Made by a program: the position numbers and the translations under genes. A stretch of 64,000 bases of DNA from Arachis hypogaea (Eukaryota; Streptophyta; Magnoliopsida; Fabales; Fabaceae): positions 91,774,693-91,838,692 of the forward strand of contig NC_092045.1 of the NCBI RefSeq assembly GCF_003086295.3, read 5' to 3'. Below are positions 46,052 to 57,559 of this stretch, in pieces (the stretch's first letter is position 1; each line of letters opens with the position of its first letter). Below the pieces are notes generated by a model. It ran no database searches. It was not told the origin of the DNA and saw only the letters and a list, made by a program, of their open reading frames with translations.

Positions 46052-48955
46052 ATGGCGCGCCAAGTGGGGAATGATGGGAACATAAACAAGTTGAACGAGA
46101 CATTACGCTGGGGCGGCCGACTTCAAGGTTAGTTTCATTATGGTTGTTAAATTTAATGATGTTGCCATTATTAGGGTAGTCATGAAGATCTGTAAAGTTG
46201 GTATATATGAGTTAGGACTTAGGTCTGTAGGCTTAATTTAGAACTCTATCTGCTTGTGCTAGGTTGGTATGACATAAATATTATTAGTTTGGAACCCTGT
46301 TATTCCTATGCTATGTTGTTAGTATTTATAAGTTTGATGCCATCATAGTATAACATTGTTTACGTTAATAAATTTTGATATTTTTATTTTATTAGAAATT
46401 TAAGACTTTATTTTGTTGTATTATATTATTTAATTTGTAATAAAAGTAATAATAAAAATAATTAATCTTGAGACTTTTAAGAGATAAATATTATCGAAAG
46501 TAAAATTAAATTTTTTAAATGTTAAAAAATAATTTATAAGTTACAATTGATTTTATATAATTTAAATATTATTTTTGTTTGTCATTATTCAGAGGCCTCG
46601 CCTCCTACTGTCCCGGCGAGTGAGCTATACTTTAGCTCCACTGAATGCCATTGTCCCGTATCTGGATGAGACCGGATTCGGCGACACCGTGCCCCTCAGG
46701 GATTTACTTTTGACAATTCCCTGATTTCGGCACTAGTGGAGCGATGGCGTCCAGAGACGCACACGTTTTATCTCCCGTGGCAGCACAGCAGGTGGCATAG
46801 AGGAAGGAGTCGTTCACGCTGAAGCTTGTGTGGCTACGGGATCGTGTCCGCCAGATGTCCCAAACAGCCGATCCTAAGACCCTCTGATAGTACACCAGGT
46901 GTTATATCATGTTACTGATCGGAGGATATCTGATGACCGACAAGTCCAACAATCTGGTGCACCTTCGTTGGCCACCATTGCTCTGAGACTTTGCGGAGTG
47001 TAGAGCATTTTTCTGGGGCTCGGCTATGCTGGCTTGGACATATCAGTCCCTTTCTTTGGCGGCTCAGCGGGGTGTCACGGATATCGATGGTTGCACTCCT
47101 TTGTTGATGTCTTGGATCTATAAGAGATTTTTCGAGTGGTGTCCACCAGATAGAGGCGTCTACCAATATCCGCTATTTGCGAGGTGAGAAATGTCTTTTT
47201 ACGTATTTGAGTTAAATAATTTTGTCAAATCATTTCGTATGTTACTTAATGAATCGTATATGCCCTCGTTCGATATGTTAGGTTGGTTGGATTGCCGCAG
47301 CAGAGCAGGGATCAGCATGGGGCCAGGGTCCTGCGTTGGAGGGTTTCCCTCGACCGGCTACGGTTCGACAAGGTTAGTTGTAAAATATGTATGTTTTTAT
47401 TTTGGATAATTAGATAGATATCGTATGCTTTAGTATGCTTGTTATATGGATAATTCGAGAGATTTCGTATAATAATTGTGTTTGTGTTATGTTGAAAACT
47501 TTCTTTCTTAAGTTTGCATGAAGAATCTACGATGACCCCGCCCTGCAGGCTTTGTGTCTGCCATGGTTTTGTGAGGAGGAGGAGTGGGGGACATGGTTGT
47601 CAGCCATCTCCCTATTGTGCTTCAATATCTTTCGATTTTACCACATTGATTGGGTGAAACGGCAGTTTAATGGAGAGCAGCAAGTACCAGACACTCCGGT
47701 AAATCTTGATAGGTGAGATTGATGCTATATTTCTACTTACTTATATGTTAAAAGATTTTAGTTATTATGACTAAAGGAAGTATTTAACACACCATCTTCA
47801 TTGACAGGTACCTAACTACTATTGGTCAAGGTGAGGATGTATAGTGACCGCTCAAGCTAAAGAAGTGGTACGATAAATGGCACCAGAGGTTTGAGCCCGA
47901 TCGCCAAATCACTGTGTACCACACGTTCGATACAAGGCTGACCCTGGAGTACTATTATTGGTGGCGTGGGGCTTGCCGTGTTAGGCATCTATCGGGACAG
48001 GAGGTACTAGACGACTTGAGGCTGGCGGAGTTGCCCCCTGACATACAACCCACTACTAGCCAGCCCAGGGACGATCTCGCCCTTCCTCGGGGCGTGCCGG
48101 ATCGACGTCGACGTGCGAGGGAGGGTAGGGATGATACTCGACGACCTGCTCAGAGGGACAGGGGCCACAAAGAGCGTCGACCTGGAGAGCCGGTGAGGAG
48201 GGAGAGGGCCCGCCCACAACGGGTGGGGATCGGAGTTGAGTCTGATGAGGAGGTCGAGTACGCCCACTAGGAGGAGCATGGAGGCATTGTATAGGACAAA
48301 GAGGCCTCACCTCTACCACCTCCTCCTCCCCCGTCACATGGAGTATGGCATGCATCTGGGAGTGGCGGTGCGCAGCCTCTAGGAGACTGGGATATATCAC
48401 CTCCAGGTTGGCATGAGGGTGGTCCTTCCGGTACCCATCAGGAGAAAGAGGAGATGCTTGATGAGATCCTCCTTGATGATGCCTTCCCTCTTCACACCGT
48501 CGCGCCGGTGACTATGGATCATATAGTTGAGCAGTTTTGCACAATTAGGGAAGTTGGGATTGGAGATTACCAGCATGCATCAAGTCTCACGCAGACGTCC
48601 TCCTGGATTCCTCAGATATCACCAGCTTCTGCGTCATCGTTCGGGGCGGCTGTGCGGCCGGGTAGCCGTACACGATGTCGCCCTCCTATGACTACGGTAT
48701 ATATCTGATCTCATCCCAGCTTCCAGTCACCCCTCCATCAGGGCCACCTTAGCATCCTCACCTACAGCTACATCAGTACGCCACAGGTCCACCGTCCAGT
48801 GGGGCCCAGCCATACCATGCCCCACCACCCCAGCAACCAGCTACACCAACGCCACCAGCCGGAGACTCTAGGCCATCTAGATCTCAGCGCCAAACTCAGG
48901 CTCCACCATGTGGCACCGGTCACATGCGCCACTATCAAGATCCCCACCACAGATG
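46052..48955 (+). pseudogene. Plant mobile domain (PMD) gene, multi-exon, decayed
   Basis: Exon 1 starts MARQVGNDGNINKLNETLRW and ends at a GT near 46127. Exon 2 (from 46593) carries LAPLNAIVPYLDETGFGD, the start of the plant mobile domain, and a 1-nt loss near 46702 before DNSLISALVERW. Further exons: to about 47182; 47282-47370 (LVGLPQQSRDQHGARVLRW...); about 47530-47713 (...DPALQALCLPWFCEEEE...); from 47809 (YLTTIGQGEDV, then a stop; TVYHTFDTRLTLEYYYWWRG; RHLSGQEVLDD), then an Arg/Asp-rich and Pro-rich tail. The domain is the one in MAIN/MAIL-type proteins; in transposons its role is unknown. Splice sites look canonical. Confidence 0.82.
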
Positions 48956-49253
48956 ATATTTACTAGTAGCCATTTTGTGTATTTTTTCTGTACTTTAGTT
49001 GGATTGTATATGTGTACGTAGTTATAAGTTATGTATTTATGTATTGGATGGATTAATGTTATCTTTATTTTGGTTGGATTGATGTCATGTTATCTTTATT
49101 TTCATAATAACGGATAATTCAGAGATATGACGAACAAACTATTTAACAGTAAAGAACTAAACCGTAACGGTGACAATAAGAACTACAACATGGAATGTAA
49201 AATTTTCAAAATGAAACTCAAAAAGCAGTAAAGTACATCAAAACTAAAATGGC
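48956..49253. other. Spacer between the convergent PMD and mudrA genes
   Basis: About 300 bp, AT-rich; probably both 3' UTRs. No clear terminator hairpin is seen. Confidence 0.6.
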
Positions 49254-51773
49254 CTAGGCATCTCCGGTGGGTTGGTAGGGGCAACCCCGTCTAGTGTGGC
49301 CGAGTTGCCTACACAAGGCACACTGCTTCTCTTAACGCTCGACGTCATCCATATCATTTTGGAATCTGGTGGACACTGGTCTTCCAGTCGCCTTTCGATG
49401 CATGGCTAGATTGGGACGCATCATCTCCCATGCCACTCCGACCACAGCAACTCGTCAGGAATGGGTGGGAACTCCATCTCGTACACCTTGAACACAGCTT
49501 CCTGCTGGTAGACTGGATGCACATACGGGACCCACTCAATGCTAACGGTGGAATAAACCGCAATCACATGTGCCCTTCGATAGCCAAACCTGAAAGGAAC
49601 CATGACCCCAACCCTCGAACGGCTCTAGTTCCTCCACAACAAACATGGAGGCCCACCTATCACAATGGGTCACACGCATCTTCCGAATGACTTCCCTATT
49701 CTTCTAAATGGCCGCTAAGATTCTCTGTGAGAAGCAGTTTCCGGCTGTCAACTAGCTCTGTGCTTTCCTACCCTTCGTAATAAACAACTTCTGCATTCTC
49801 TCATACGTGATATGTACAATGGCCGAAATAGGCAAGTAGCGTGTCCCCTTCAACACAACATTGATGCACTCGGACAAATTGGTGGTCATGTGTCCAAACC
49901 TCCGATCACTCAATGCTGAAGCCAAATCTCCTTTCTGAAATGACCAGCCCAGTCCGCCATCGCCGGAGAGACACCCCTCAATGCATCCATGTACCACTCA
50001 AACCCCGCCTGACTTGGACTGTAAGCAGCGTTTATGAGGTATCGTTTGCCCTCAGCTGACTTGAACCGGCTCATGAAATTCACAGCCATATGTCTAATAC
50101 AGTAAGCATGGAACGCCCTAGGGGGATGCCACCCACTATCATCGGAGCCTAGGGCGGCCTTGATGGCCTGAGATCTGTCCGATATAACCAGTAAGTCGTC
50201 TTGTGGGGTGACGAGGTGCCTCAAATTAGTAAGAAAGAACAACCATGACTCGATGCTCTCAGACTCAACAATGGCAAAAGCAATTGGCAGTATGTTGTTG
50301 TTCTCGTCTTACGCCACCGCTATAAGCAACACTCCACCATACTTGCCATACAGATGCGTGTCGTCTACAGAGACAAATGGCTTGCAATGCTTGAAGACCT
50401 CGACACATGACGGGAAAGCCCAAAAAACTTTGTCGAACATACAGCAGTCGCGCACCATGAGGTGTCCTTTGTAATACGGTTTGACGCGTAGGTCACATAT
50501 GGTGCCGGGAAAACAGCTTTGCAGTGCCTGAAGCAGTTTCGGCACCTTGTTGTACGACTCTTCTCAATCACGTAGATCCATGCAACTGTCTTCTATTTTG
50601 CCATCCACACCTTTTTGTATGACGGCTTGAAGTTATAGCTGGCTTGGACCGCACCTTGCAAGATCGGGATACTCACAGATGGGTTGGAATGAATCAAGGG
50701 CAATATGAGTCTGCAGATGAGACTGCTATCTAACTGACGATGGTCTTGAGTTATGATGGGTGCCAGACAACTGTGTGGTCCACCAAACCTTCGAACCTCC
50801 CTAATCACAACAAAAAATTTATTCTTACACAACATCTATAACCAAAATAAAATATCATACAAAAGTACTCAAATTCACAATTAAACTTGAACTTACCAGC
50901 ATCCGAGAATCCGACGAAGGGCCACACGAAGGCTTCATTGACACCCACTATCGGCTTGACGACATTGCACATGGTACTTTAACCGGTCGGACTCGATCAC
51001 CCGGTACTCAGCACTCCTGCGAATACTGTAGTTCTTCACACCTTGAAGCACCACCTTTCGGCTTCTAAACCAGTGTCCGACCCAAAACTCCACACCGCCG
51101 TCTCGGTTGTAATCCACTCCACAGGTGTCAGACACTGGGATCCTCTCATGCATGGCGTTCAGATCTAGACTGTGATAGTGACTTGGCACAGCCGATAGCG
51201 GTAGAATCGGGTAAGGTGGAGGCAGCACATGGCGCGGCAAAGCCCCTGTAGGTGTCTCCGGCACAAACTCATCCTCATCGCCACCATCGGAAGACTCACT
51301 GTCTCCACTGTCCGCTACGTAATCCTCGTCCGACTCCTCCTCACCCTCTTCTGCCTCATGCTCCGGAATCGCGATATGAATGGGCGGTGGTGCGAGAGGT
51401 CAGTCGTCCTGCACATAGGTTTCTTGTGCAGAACTCCCACTACCACTGTGACCCACCTCGGCAGACAGCTCCATTACCTGTTCACACATGATCCTCCCAT
51501 GAATGTCGAACATCAGTCGCACATGCTCGTCCCCAGTGAAGTCGGAATAGTCAAAATCGGAAGACCCCATTTCCCATGGGTGCCAGCAAGCTATACGCCA
51601 CCCTTCCGATTTTCCTCACTTGTGTCCCAACAGGCTTGTTCAAACAACGTCTCCACACGCTGAGTGTGAAACAATATCGGATCCTGACACTCAAATGTCA
51701 CACCGTTGTCGCCATTTCTCATATGACAATTCGGATAAAGAAGCACAACTATGAATGGATTGTTACTGGTCAT
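49254..51773 (-). pseudogene. mudrA: mudrA-type transposase of the Mutator-like element, decayed
   Basis: Exon 1 (about 50897-51773): an N-terminal region with FECQDPILFHTQRVETLFE, an acidic stretch, and a MuDR-type domain ending YHVQCRQADSGCQ. A 96-bp intron (50801-50896, GT/AG) follows. Exon 2: FGGPHSCLAP, SVSIPILQGAVQASYNFKPSYKK, catalytic FVSVDDTHLYGKYGG, LLVISDRSQAIKAAL, FHAYCIRHM, TTNLSECINVVLKGTRYLP, then a SWIM finger that keeps CDCGLF but has lost its C-x-H half, and a C-terminal zinc knuckle CALCRQLGHTRRGCP. In-frame stops at 50935, 50593 and 50309 and a frameshift near 49920 kill it. It would cut and insert the element at the TIRs. Confidence 0.88.
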
Positions 51774-51870
51774 TCAGCTTTGTTTTTGAAAAAAAGAGGA
51801 GACAGAGAAAGGATAATGTGTGTGAAGAATAACAAGAATTATACGTCCTTTTATAGATGTTGAATATTTG

Positions 51871-51875
<5 letters not shown>

Positions 51876-51940
<65 letters not shown>
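51876..51940. repeat. (AT)n microsatellite upstream of mudrA
   Basis: About 65 bp of alternating AT/TA between the mudrA start and the right subterminal palindromes. Confidence 0.9.
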
Positions 51941-51942
<2 letters not shown>

Positions 51943-52042
51943 TTTACACTGTAAACAAGATGATGTTTTTACATATCTTGTTTACAGTGTAAATGGATAT
52001 ATATGTGTCAGCCTAAATTGCCATATCTCGTTTACACTGTAA
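51941..52042 (-). repeat. Subterminal GTTTACA-TGTAAAC palindromes, right end
   Basis: CGTTTACACTGTAAACAAG, CTTGTTTACAGTGTAAATG and TCGTTTACACTGTAA lie within 100 bp, mirroring those inside the left TIR. Confidence 0.65.
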
Positions 52043-52120
52043 TTTAAATCGATAAATTCTCTAAAAAATATTTATTTTCGTAAATATTCAATTTATTTTA
52101 TTTATTAAAATAAAAAATTC
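52041..52120 (-). repeat. Right terminal inverted repeat of the Mutator-like element
   Basis: The reverse complement begins GAATTTTTTATTTTAATAAA and matches 45762-45841 at about 75 of 80 positions. Confidence 0.92.
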
Positions 52121-52130
52121 TAGAATTGTT
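52121..52130. repeat. Target site duplication of the Mutator-like element, right copy
   Basis: TAGAATTGTT, identical to 45752-45761. Confidence 0.88.
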
Positions 52131-53061
52131 GCTATTCAAAAATTTAAAAAATAAAATTGACACAGAAAAAAATTTAAGAATATTTTTAAAATTATTTACA
52201 AATATTAAAGATAAAAATAATACTTTACTTAAAAAATAAAAAAAATTGAAAAAAAAAAAAGAGAAAAGTGGGTTAGGTGAAATGAGTTGTTTTCTTAGTA
52301 AATCATTGCTTGTTAGCACGATTTATATTTTTCCATCGAATTGTTCACAAACTGCAATTCTGTATAGCGATTTTGACCCATTTCTTTCTCTCTTTTTTTT
52401 TTCCGGCATAATCCTAACATCTTATGACGATTTGTGTTTAAATTTAAAATTCTACATCCTGTAACGATTTATATAAAATAGGTATAAAATCGAACTGTAA
52501 CTATTTTTCAATTGTTATATTTGAGTAATTTTGTTACTTTATTTAAATATGTATTTTACCCTTGTTTATATTTTTTAAATTATTCTTTATTTTTATTGAT
52601 TTAATTATTATAAAATTTTCTATTAAGGATATAATATAAGTAACATATAATAAAATAGTGATATTATTATTATTATTAATTAGAAAGTTTCGAAATGACT
52701 CTTCTTCAAATTAATGTATTTTTAATTTTATTTCAGTACATAAATTAGTTTTTAATAAAAGATTGATAATTTGATCTTTATTGATTTGTTTATATTAAAC
52801 AAAAAAGTTCCAATAAAATAATAGAATAAATTAGTCTCATATAGTTTTTTAAATCTTATATGATTTAGTTATATTATTCTATCATTTTTAAATATTAAAA
52901 CTTTATTTTCTATTTTATTATAAAATAATTTCTCTAATACCCTAAAAATTATTTTTTTATCTTACATTAGTGCAAAAGATAGTATTAACAGCGATGATCA
53001 CCTATTCACTTTTCAAAAATAGTCTTGTACATGGCATAAACTATTACACATAATACTTTTA
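52131..53061. other. AT-rich intergenic DNA
   Basis: No gene or element recognised. The frames at 52098-52464 are low-complexity. Confidence 0.55.
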
Positions 53062-53740
53062 GAGTAACTTACATATATGAGATATTTGGATCACAAAATT
53101 ACACAAACGTCCTAAAAGAAATTTCACTATACGTTTGTTTTCAATTTTATTATGTAAATTGTAGAATTTGGCCATATTTCACGTTTGCTCATATATATCT
53201 AATAAAAATCCAAGATTTAGTATAGAGAGAAAGCAACACTAAATTATGGGTATTCACCAGGATTTTCAGAAGCAAACGACACTAAATTGTAAGATTTTAC
53301 CATAATTTAAGTTAAAATAATTAAATTGTGAAAAACTAATTTTTTAATGATACTAAATCATGGTTTTTCTTAATTTTTTTACAAATATTAAATCGTTAGA
53401 ATTCTTTATGATTTATCATTTTTATTAAATTTTTTCATACTAAATCGTTTTCTTTGAGTATGATTTACACAATTTAAACATCTGAACTTAAATTATGGAG
53501 AGATCTCACGATTTAGACTTGTCTGTTTCTGAATCTAAATCATAGTGATTATTCACGATTTAATTGTCATTTTTTATATTAAATGGTGAATTTTTATTGG
53601 GTATTACGAGCAAATGCGAAATATGGTCAAATCCCACTATTTATATAATAAAATTGAGAGCAAACATGTAGAATTTTTTTAGAATATTTGTGTAGTTTTA
53701 TGATCCGAATATTTTATATATATGTGTGTGTAAATTACTA
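53062..53740. mobile_element. Foldback MITE-like element with long imperfect inverted repeats
   Basis: About 150 bp at the left (from AGTAACTTACATATATGAG through TGGCCATATTTCACGTTTGC) is repeated inverted at the right (through GCGAAATATGGTC and GATCCGAATATTTTATATA to TAAATTACTA). Matching landmarks include GGATCACAAAATTACACAAA and CAATTTTATTAT. The interior (53210-53570) repeats words of the CTAAATCATGG / TTAAATCGTTAG type. There is no coding capacity. Exact ends and target duplication were not resolved. Confidence 0.7.
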
Positions 53741-54173
53741 AGATTTTTATGTTTAAATTTGACTAATGCTAGTCAATTTTTTATTTTTAGTCGGTTATTA
53801 TGAGTTAAATAGTTTTCTAACAAAATCGTAATAAATAACAGATATTAATTCCAACGGTTATATATATGTAAGATAAATTTTATCATATTCTCTCTAAAAT
53901 AAAAAAGAAGTCTATTACACATACAAGTCTTTTTGACTTATAAGTCTTACAAGTTAGCATAAGTCCAACAAAATACACGTGCATTACTCCCACATTCAAG
54001 AGTAAATATACGCACGTTATTCAACAATTTCCTGTTTTCAAAGCGCACTACTCACCATGCATTATGAACGACTCTTCTTCTTCCTCCATGAAAATGAGTT
54101 TCTTGCCAAATTTGTTCAATCTCCTTCGTGCGTTCTCTCTTCGCCTTTTCATTCGTTGTTTTACCTGCGTTTA
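53741..54173. other. Unrecognised DNA before TE5
   Basis: No gene recognised. The last 250 bp (53920-54170) is less AT-rich and could be a fragment of another repeat. Confidence 0.5.
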
Positions 54174-55806
54174 TGATGAGCGGATAATTTAAACGCTTTT
54201 CGGCATTGTTTTTAGGTATTTTTAGTATAATTTAGTTAGTTTTTAGTATATTTTTGTTAGTTTTTATGCAAAATTCACATTTCTGGAATTTACTATGAGT
54301 TTGTGTGTTTTTCTATGATTTCAGGTATTTTCTAGCTGAAATTGAGGGACCTGAGTAAAAATCTGATTCAGAGGCTGAAAAAAGACTGCAGATGACATTG
54401 GATTCTGACCTCCCTGCACTCGAAATATATTTTCTGGAGCTACAGAAGCCCAATTGGTGCGCTCTTAATTGCGTTGAAAAGTAGACATCTTGGGCTTTCC
54501 AACAATGTATAATAGTCCATACTTTACCGGAGATTTGATGGCCCAAACTGGCGTTTCAATTCAGCATAAAAATTTTGGCGTAAAACGCCCAAAATAGCAT
54601 AAAAGCTGGAGTTAAACGCCCAAACTGGCACCAGAGCTGGCGTTTAACTCCAAGAGAAGCCTATGCACGTGAAAGCTTCAATGCTCAGCCCAAGCACACA
54701 CCAAGTGGGCCCCAGAAGTGGATTTCTGCACCATTTACTTATTTCTGTAAACCCTAGGTTACTAGTTCTCTATAAATAGGACCTTTTACTATTGTATTTT
54801 TATCTTTTGATCATCTTTTGATTTTTTGATCACTTTTGAGAGGCTGGCCATTCGGCCATGCCTAGACCTTGTTCTTATGTATTTTCAACGGTAGAGTTTC
54901 TACACACCATAGATTAAGGTGTGGAGCTCTACTGTTCCTCATGAATCAATGCAATTACTACTGTTTTCTATTCAATTTAACCTTATTCTTGTTCTAAGAT
55001 ATTCACTCGTACTTCAACCTGGTGGATGTGATGATCCGTGACACTCATCATTATCCCCCCTTATGAACGTGTACCTGACAACTACCTCCGTTCTATCTGC
55101 GAGAGCTTGATTGTGTATCTCTTGGCCTCCTGGTTCACGACGCATGGTTGCCTCTCCTGACAACAGAGCTTCCATTCCATGCAATCAGAGTCTTTGTGGT
55201 ATAAGCTAGAATCACATGGGCAGCATTCTTGAGATTCGAAAAGTCTAAACCTTATCTGTGGTATTCCGAGTAGGATCTGGGATGGGATGACTGTGACGAG
55301 CTTTAAACTCGTGAGTGTTGGGCGCAGTGACAGTGTGCAAAAGGATCAATGGATCTTATTCCGACATGATCAAGAATCGACAGATGATTAGCTATGCGAG
55401 AAACCGTAGAGGACCATTTTCACTGAGAGGATGGATGGTAGCCATTGACAATGGTGATCCACCTACATACAGCTTGCCATGGAAAGGAGTATGAATGATT
55501 AGATGAAGGCAATAGGAAAGCAGAGGCTTAGAGGGAACAAAGCATCTTCATACGCTTATCTGGAATTCCCACTAATAAATTATATAAGTATTTCTATCCT
55601 ATTTTCTGTTCTATTTCGCTTTTCAATTATCAAAACCCCACATCCATTTGAATCTGCCTGACTGAGATTTACAAAGATGACCATAGCTTGCTTCAAGCCA
55701 ACAATCTCCATGGGATCGACCCTTACTCATGTAAGGTATTACTTGGACGACCCAGTGCACTTGCTGGTCAGCTGCACGAAGTTGTGTATCACGATTTCGT
55801 GTACCA
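54174..55806 (+). repeat. TE5 5' LTR (1633 bp)
   Basis: Starts TGATGAGCGGATAATTTAAACGC and ends CGTGTACCA, followed by the PBS. TATAAATAG at 54771-54779; ggcgtt palindromes around 54545-54650. Confidence 0.92.
54771..54779 (+). promoter_or_regulatory. Candidate TATA box in the TE5 LTR (TATAAATAG)
   Basis: Same position relative to the LTR as in TE1 and TE6. Confidence 0.6.
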
Positions 55807-55812
55807 AGTTTT

Positions 55813-55832
55813 TGGCGCCGTTGCCGGGGATT
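55813..55832 (+). promoter_or_regulatory. TE5 primer-binding site (tRNA-Asp type)
   Basis: TGGCGCCGTTGCCGGGGATT, six bases inside the 5' LTR, identical to TE3 and TE4. Confidence 0.88.
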
Positions 55833-57550
55833 GTTCGAGTTTGGACAACTGATAATTCATCTTGTTGCTTAGATTAGGTAATTTTCTTTTTATTTTGTTC
55901 TTCAGAATTTTTAAGAATGAATTCTAGAGTTTTAGATGGTGTTTTTATCATCACAAGAGCTAGTTGACTCCCATCAATTTGGCTGTTGTATGTAATGTCT
56001 TGCTGAAGCTTGGCTAACCATGTCTAATCCTTTTAGACTGAAGCTTTAGACTAACATTGCATGATTATTGGAATTCTTATTAAAAATTTTTGAGTTTCTT
56101 ATTTTTCTTTTTCAAAATAATTTTTGAAAAAAAATTTACAAAAAAAATTATAAAATCATAAAAATCTAAAAAATATTGTGTTTCTTGTTTGAGTCTAGTG
56201 TCAATTTTTAAGTTTGGTGTCAATTTCATGTTTCTACTTTTCTTGCATTTTTCGAAAATATATGCATTATGTTCTTCATTGATCTTCAAGTTGTTCTTGA
56301 TGATTTTCTTTGTCCGATCTTTAAATTCTCTTGTTTTGTGCCTTTTGTTGTTTCTCATGAGCATTCTCAAATTATTAGTGTCTCTAGTATGAAAATTCCT
56401 AAGTTTGGTGTCTTGCATGTTTTTCTTTTCTTAAAAATTTCAAAAATAGATTCTTGATGTTCATTATGATCTTCATAGTGTTCTTGCATGCATTGTTTGT
56501 CTGATCTTAGTTTTTCATAATTAGTTTCATTTTGTTATTTTTCTCTCTCATCATTAAAAATTCAAAAAATTTACAAAATTATGTCTTTTCAAGTCAATAA
56601 TACAGAGAATTGAAGATTTAGAATATACAGTAGAGGAATCACAGAAAAAAGCTGGGCGTTCAAAATGCCCAGTGAAAAAGGAATTCTGGCATTTAAACGC
56701 CAGCCAGGGTACCTGGCTGGGCGTTTAACGCCCAAAAAGGTAGATAAGTGGGCGTTAAACACCAGAATGGATACCATTCTGGGTGTTTAACGCCAGGATA
56801 GCACCAAGGAGGAAATTTTGTTTTCAAATCATATCTTTTTCAATTTTTCAAGTTTTAATATTGATTTTTCAAAATCTTATCTTTTTCATATCTTCTCATA
56901 TCAATTATATCTTTTTCAAAATCAAATCTTTTTCATTTTTCTTTTAATATTTTCAAAAATCCTTGCTAACAATTAATGTTGTGATTCAAAAATTTCAAGT
57001 TTGTTACTTTCTTGTTAAGAAAAATTCAATATTTGAATTTTAGAATCATATCTTTTAATTTCTTGTTAGTCAAGTCATCAAATTTTAAAAATCAAATCTT
57101 TTTCAAAAATTTGTTTTTCAATCATATATTTTCAAACATATTTTTTTCAATCAAATCTTTTTCAACCATATCTTTTCAATCATATCTTTTTAAAATCAAA
57201 TTTTTTCAATCATATCTCTTTTAATTTGATTTCAAACTTTCTTTTTCTAACTTCTTATCTTTTTAAAATTATTTTCAAATCTTTTTCTACAAATTACTAT
57301 TTCTTATCTTTTTCGAAAATCACTAACCACTTTTTTAAAAATCTTTTTAAAATTTTGAAAACTCCCTCTCTTATCTCTTTCTATTTAAAGACTAATACTT
57401 CTCCTCTATTAGCAATTCGGACTCTCTCCCTCTTAATAAGTTCGAATTGTCTACCTCATCCTTCTATTCTTCTTTTCCTCTGACACATCAAAGAATCTAT
57501 ATACTATGACATAGAGGATTCCATACTTTTTTTGTTTTCTTCTCTTTCAT
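55833..57550 (+). other. TE5 leader (5' UTR)
   Basis: About 1.7 kb without a gene. It has AAGTTTGGTGT words near 56210 and 56401, a five-unit palindrome array at 56654-56797 (units at 56654, 56687, 56719, 56750 and 56781) and a long T-rich tract of ATCTTTTTCA-like repeats from 56830 to 57370. Confidence 0.75.
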
Positions 57551-57554
57551 ATGA

Positions 57555-57559
57555 GTAGG
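57555..57559. repeat. Target site duplication of TE6, left copy (GTAGG)
   Basis: GTAGG directly before TGATGAGCGG; repeated at 59209-59213 directly after the other LTR end. Confidence 0.9.

Larger units (their letters stand above)
45762..52120. mobile_element. Mutator-like element (6359 bp) with a plant-mobile-domain gene and mudrA
   Basis: Bounded by 80-bp terminal inverted repeats (45762-45841 and 52041-52120, about five mismatches) and a 10-bp target duplication. It carries two convergent genes: a plant-mobile-domain gene on the + strand (46052-48955) and a mudrA transposase on the - strand (49254-51773), with about 300 bp between their stops. Both are broken. Subterminal regions repeat GTTTACAxTGTAAAC palindromes. 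Association of the plant mobile domain with Mutator-like elements is established knowledge. Confidence 0.9.

Noticed and set aside
51857..52042. ORF with a long Tyr-Ile repeat
   Set aside because: Translation of the (AT)n microsatellite.
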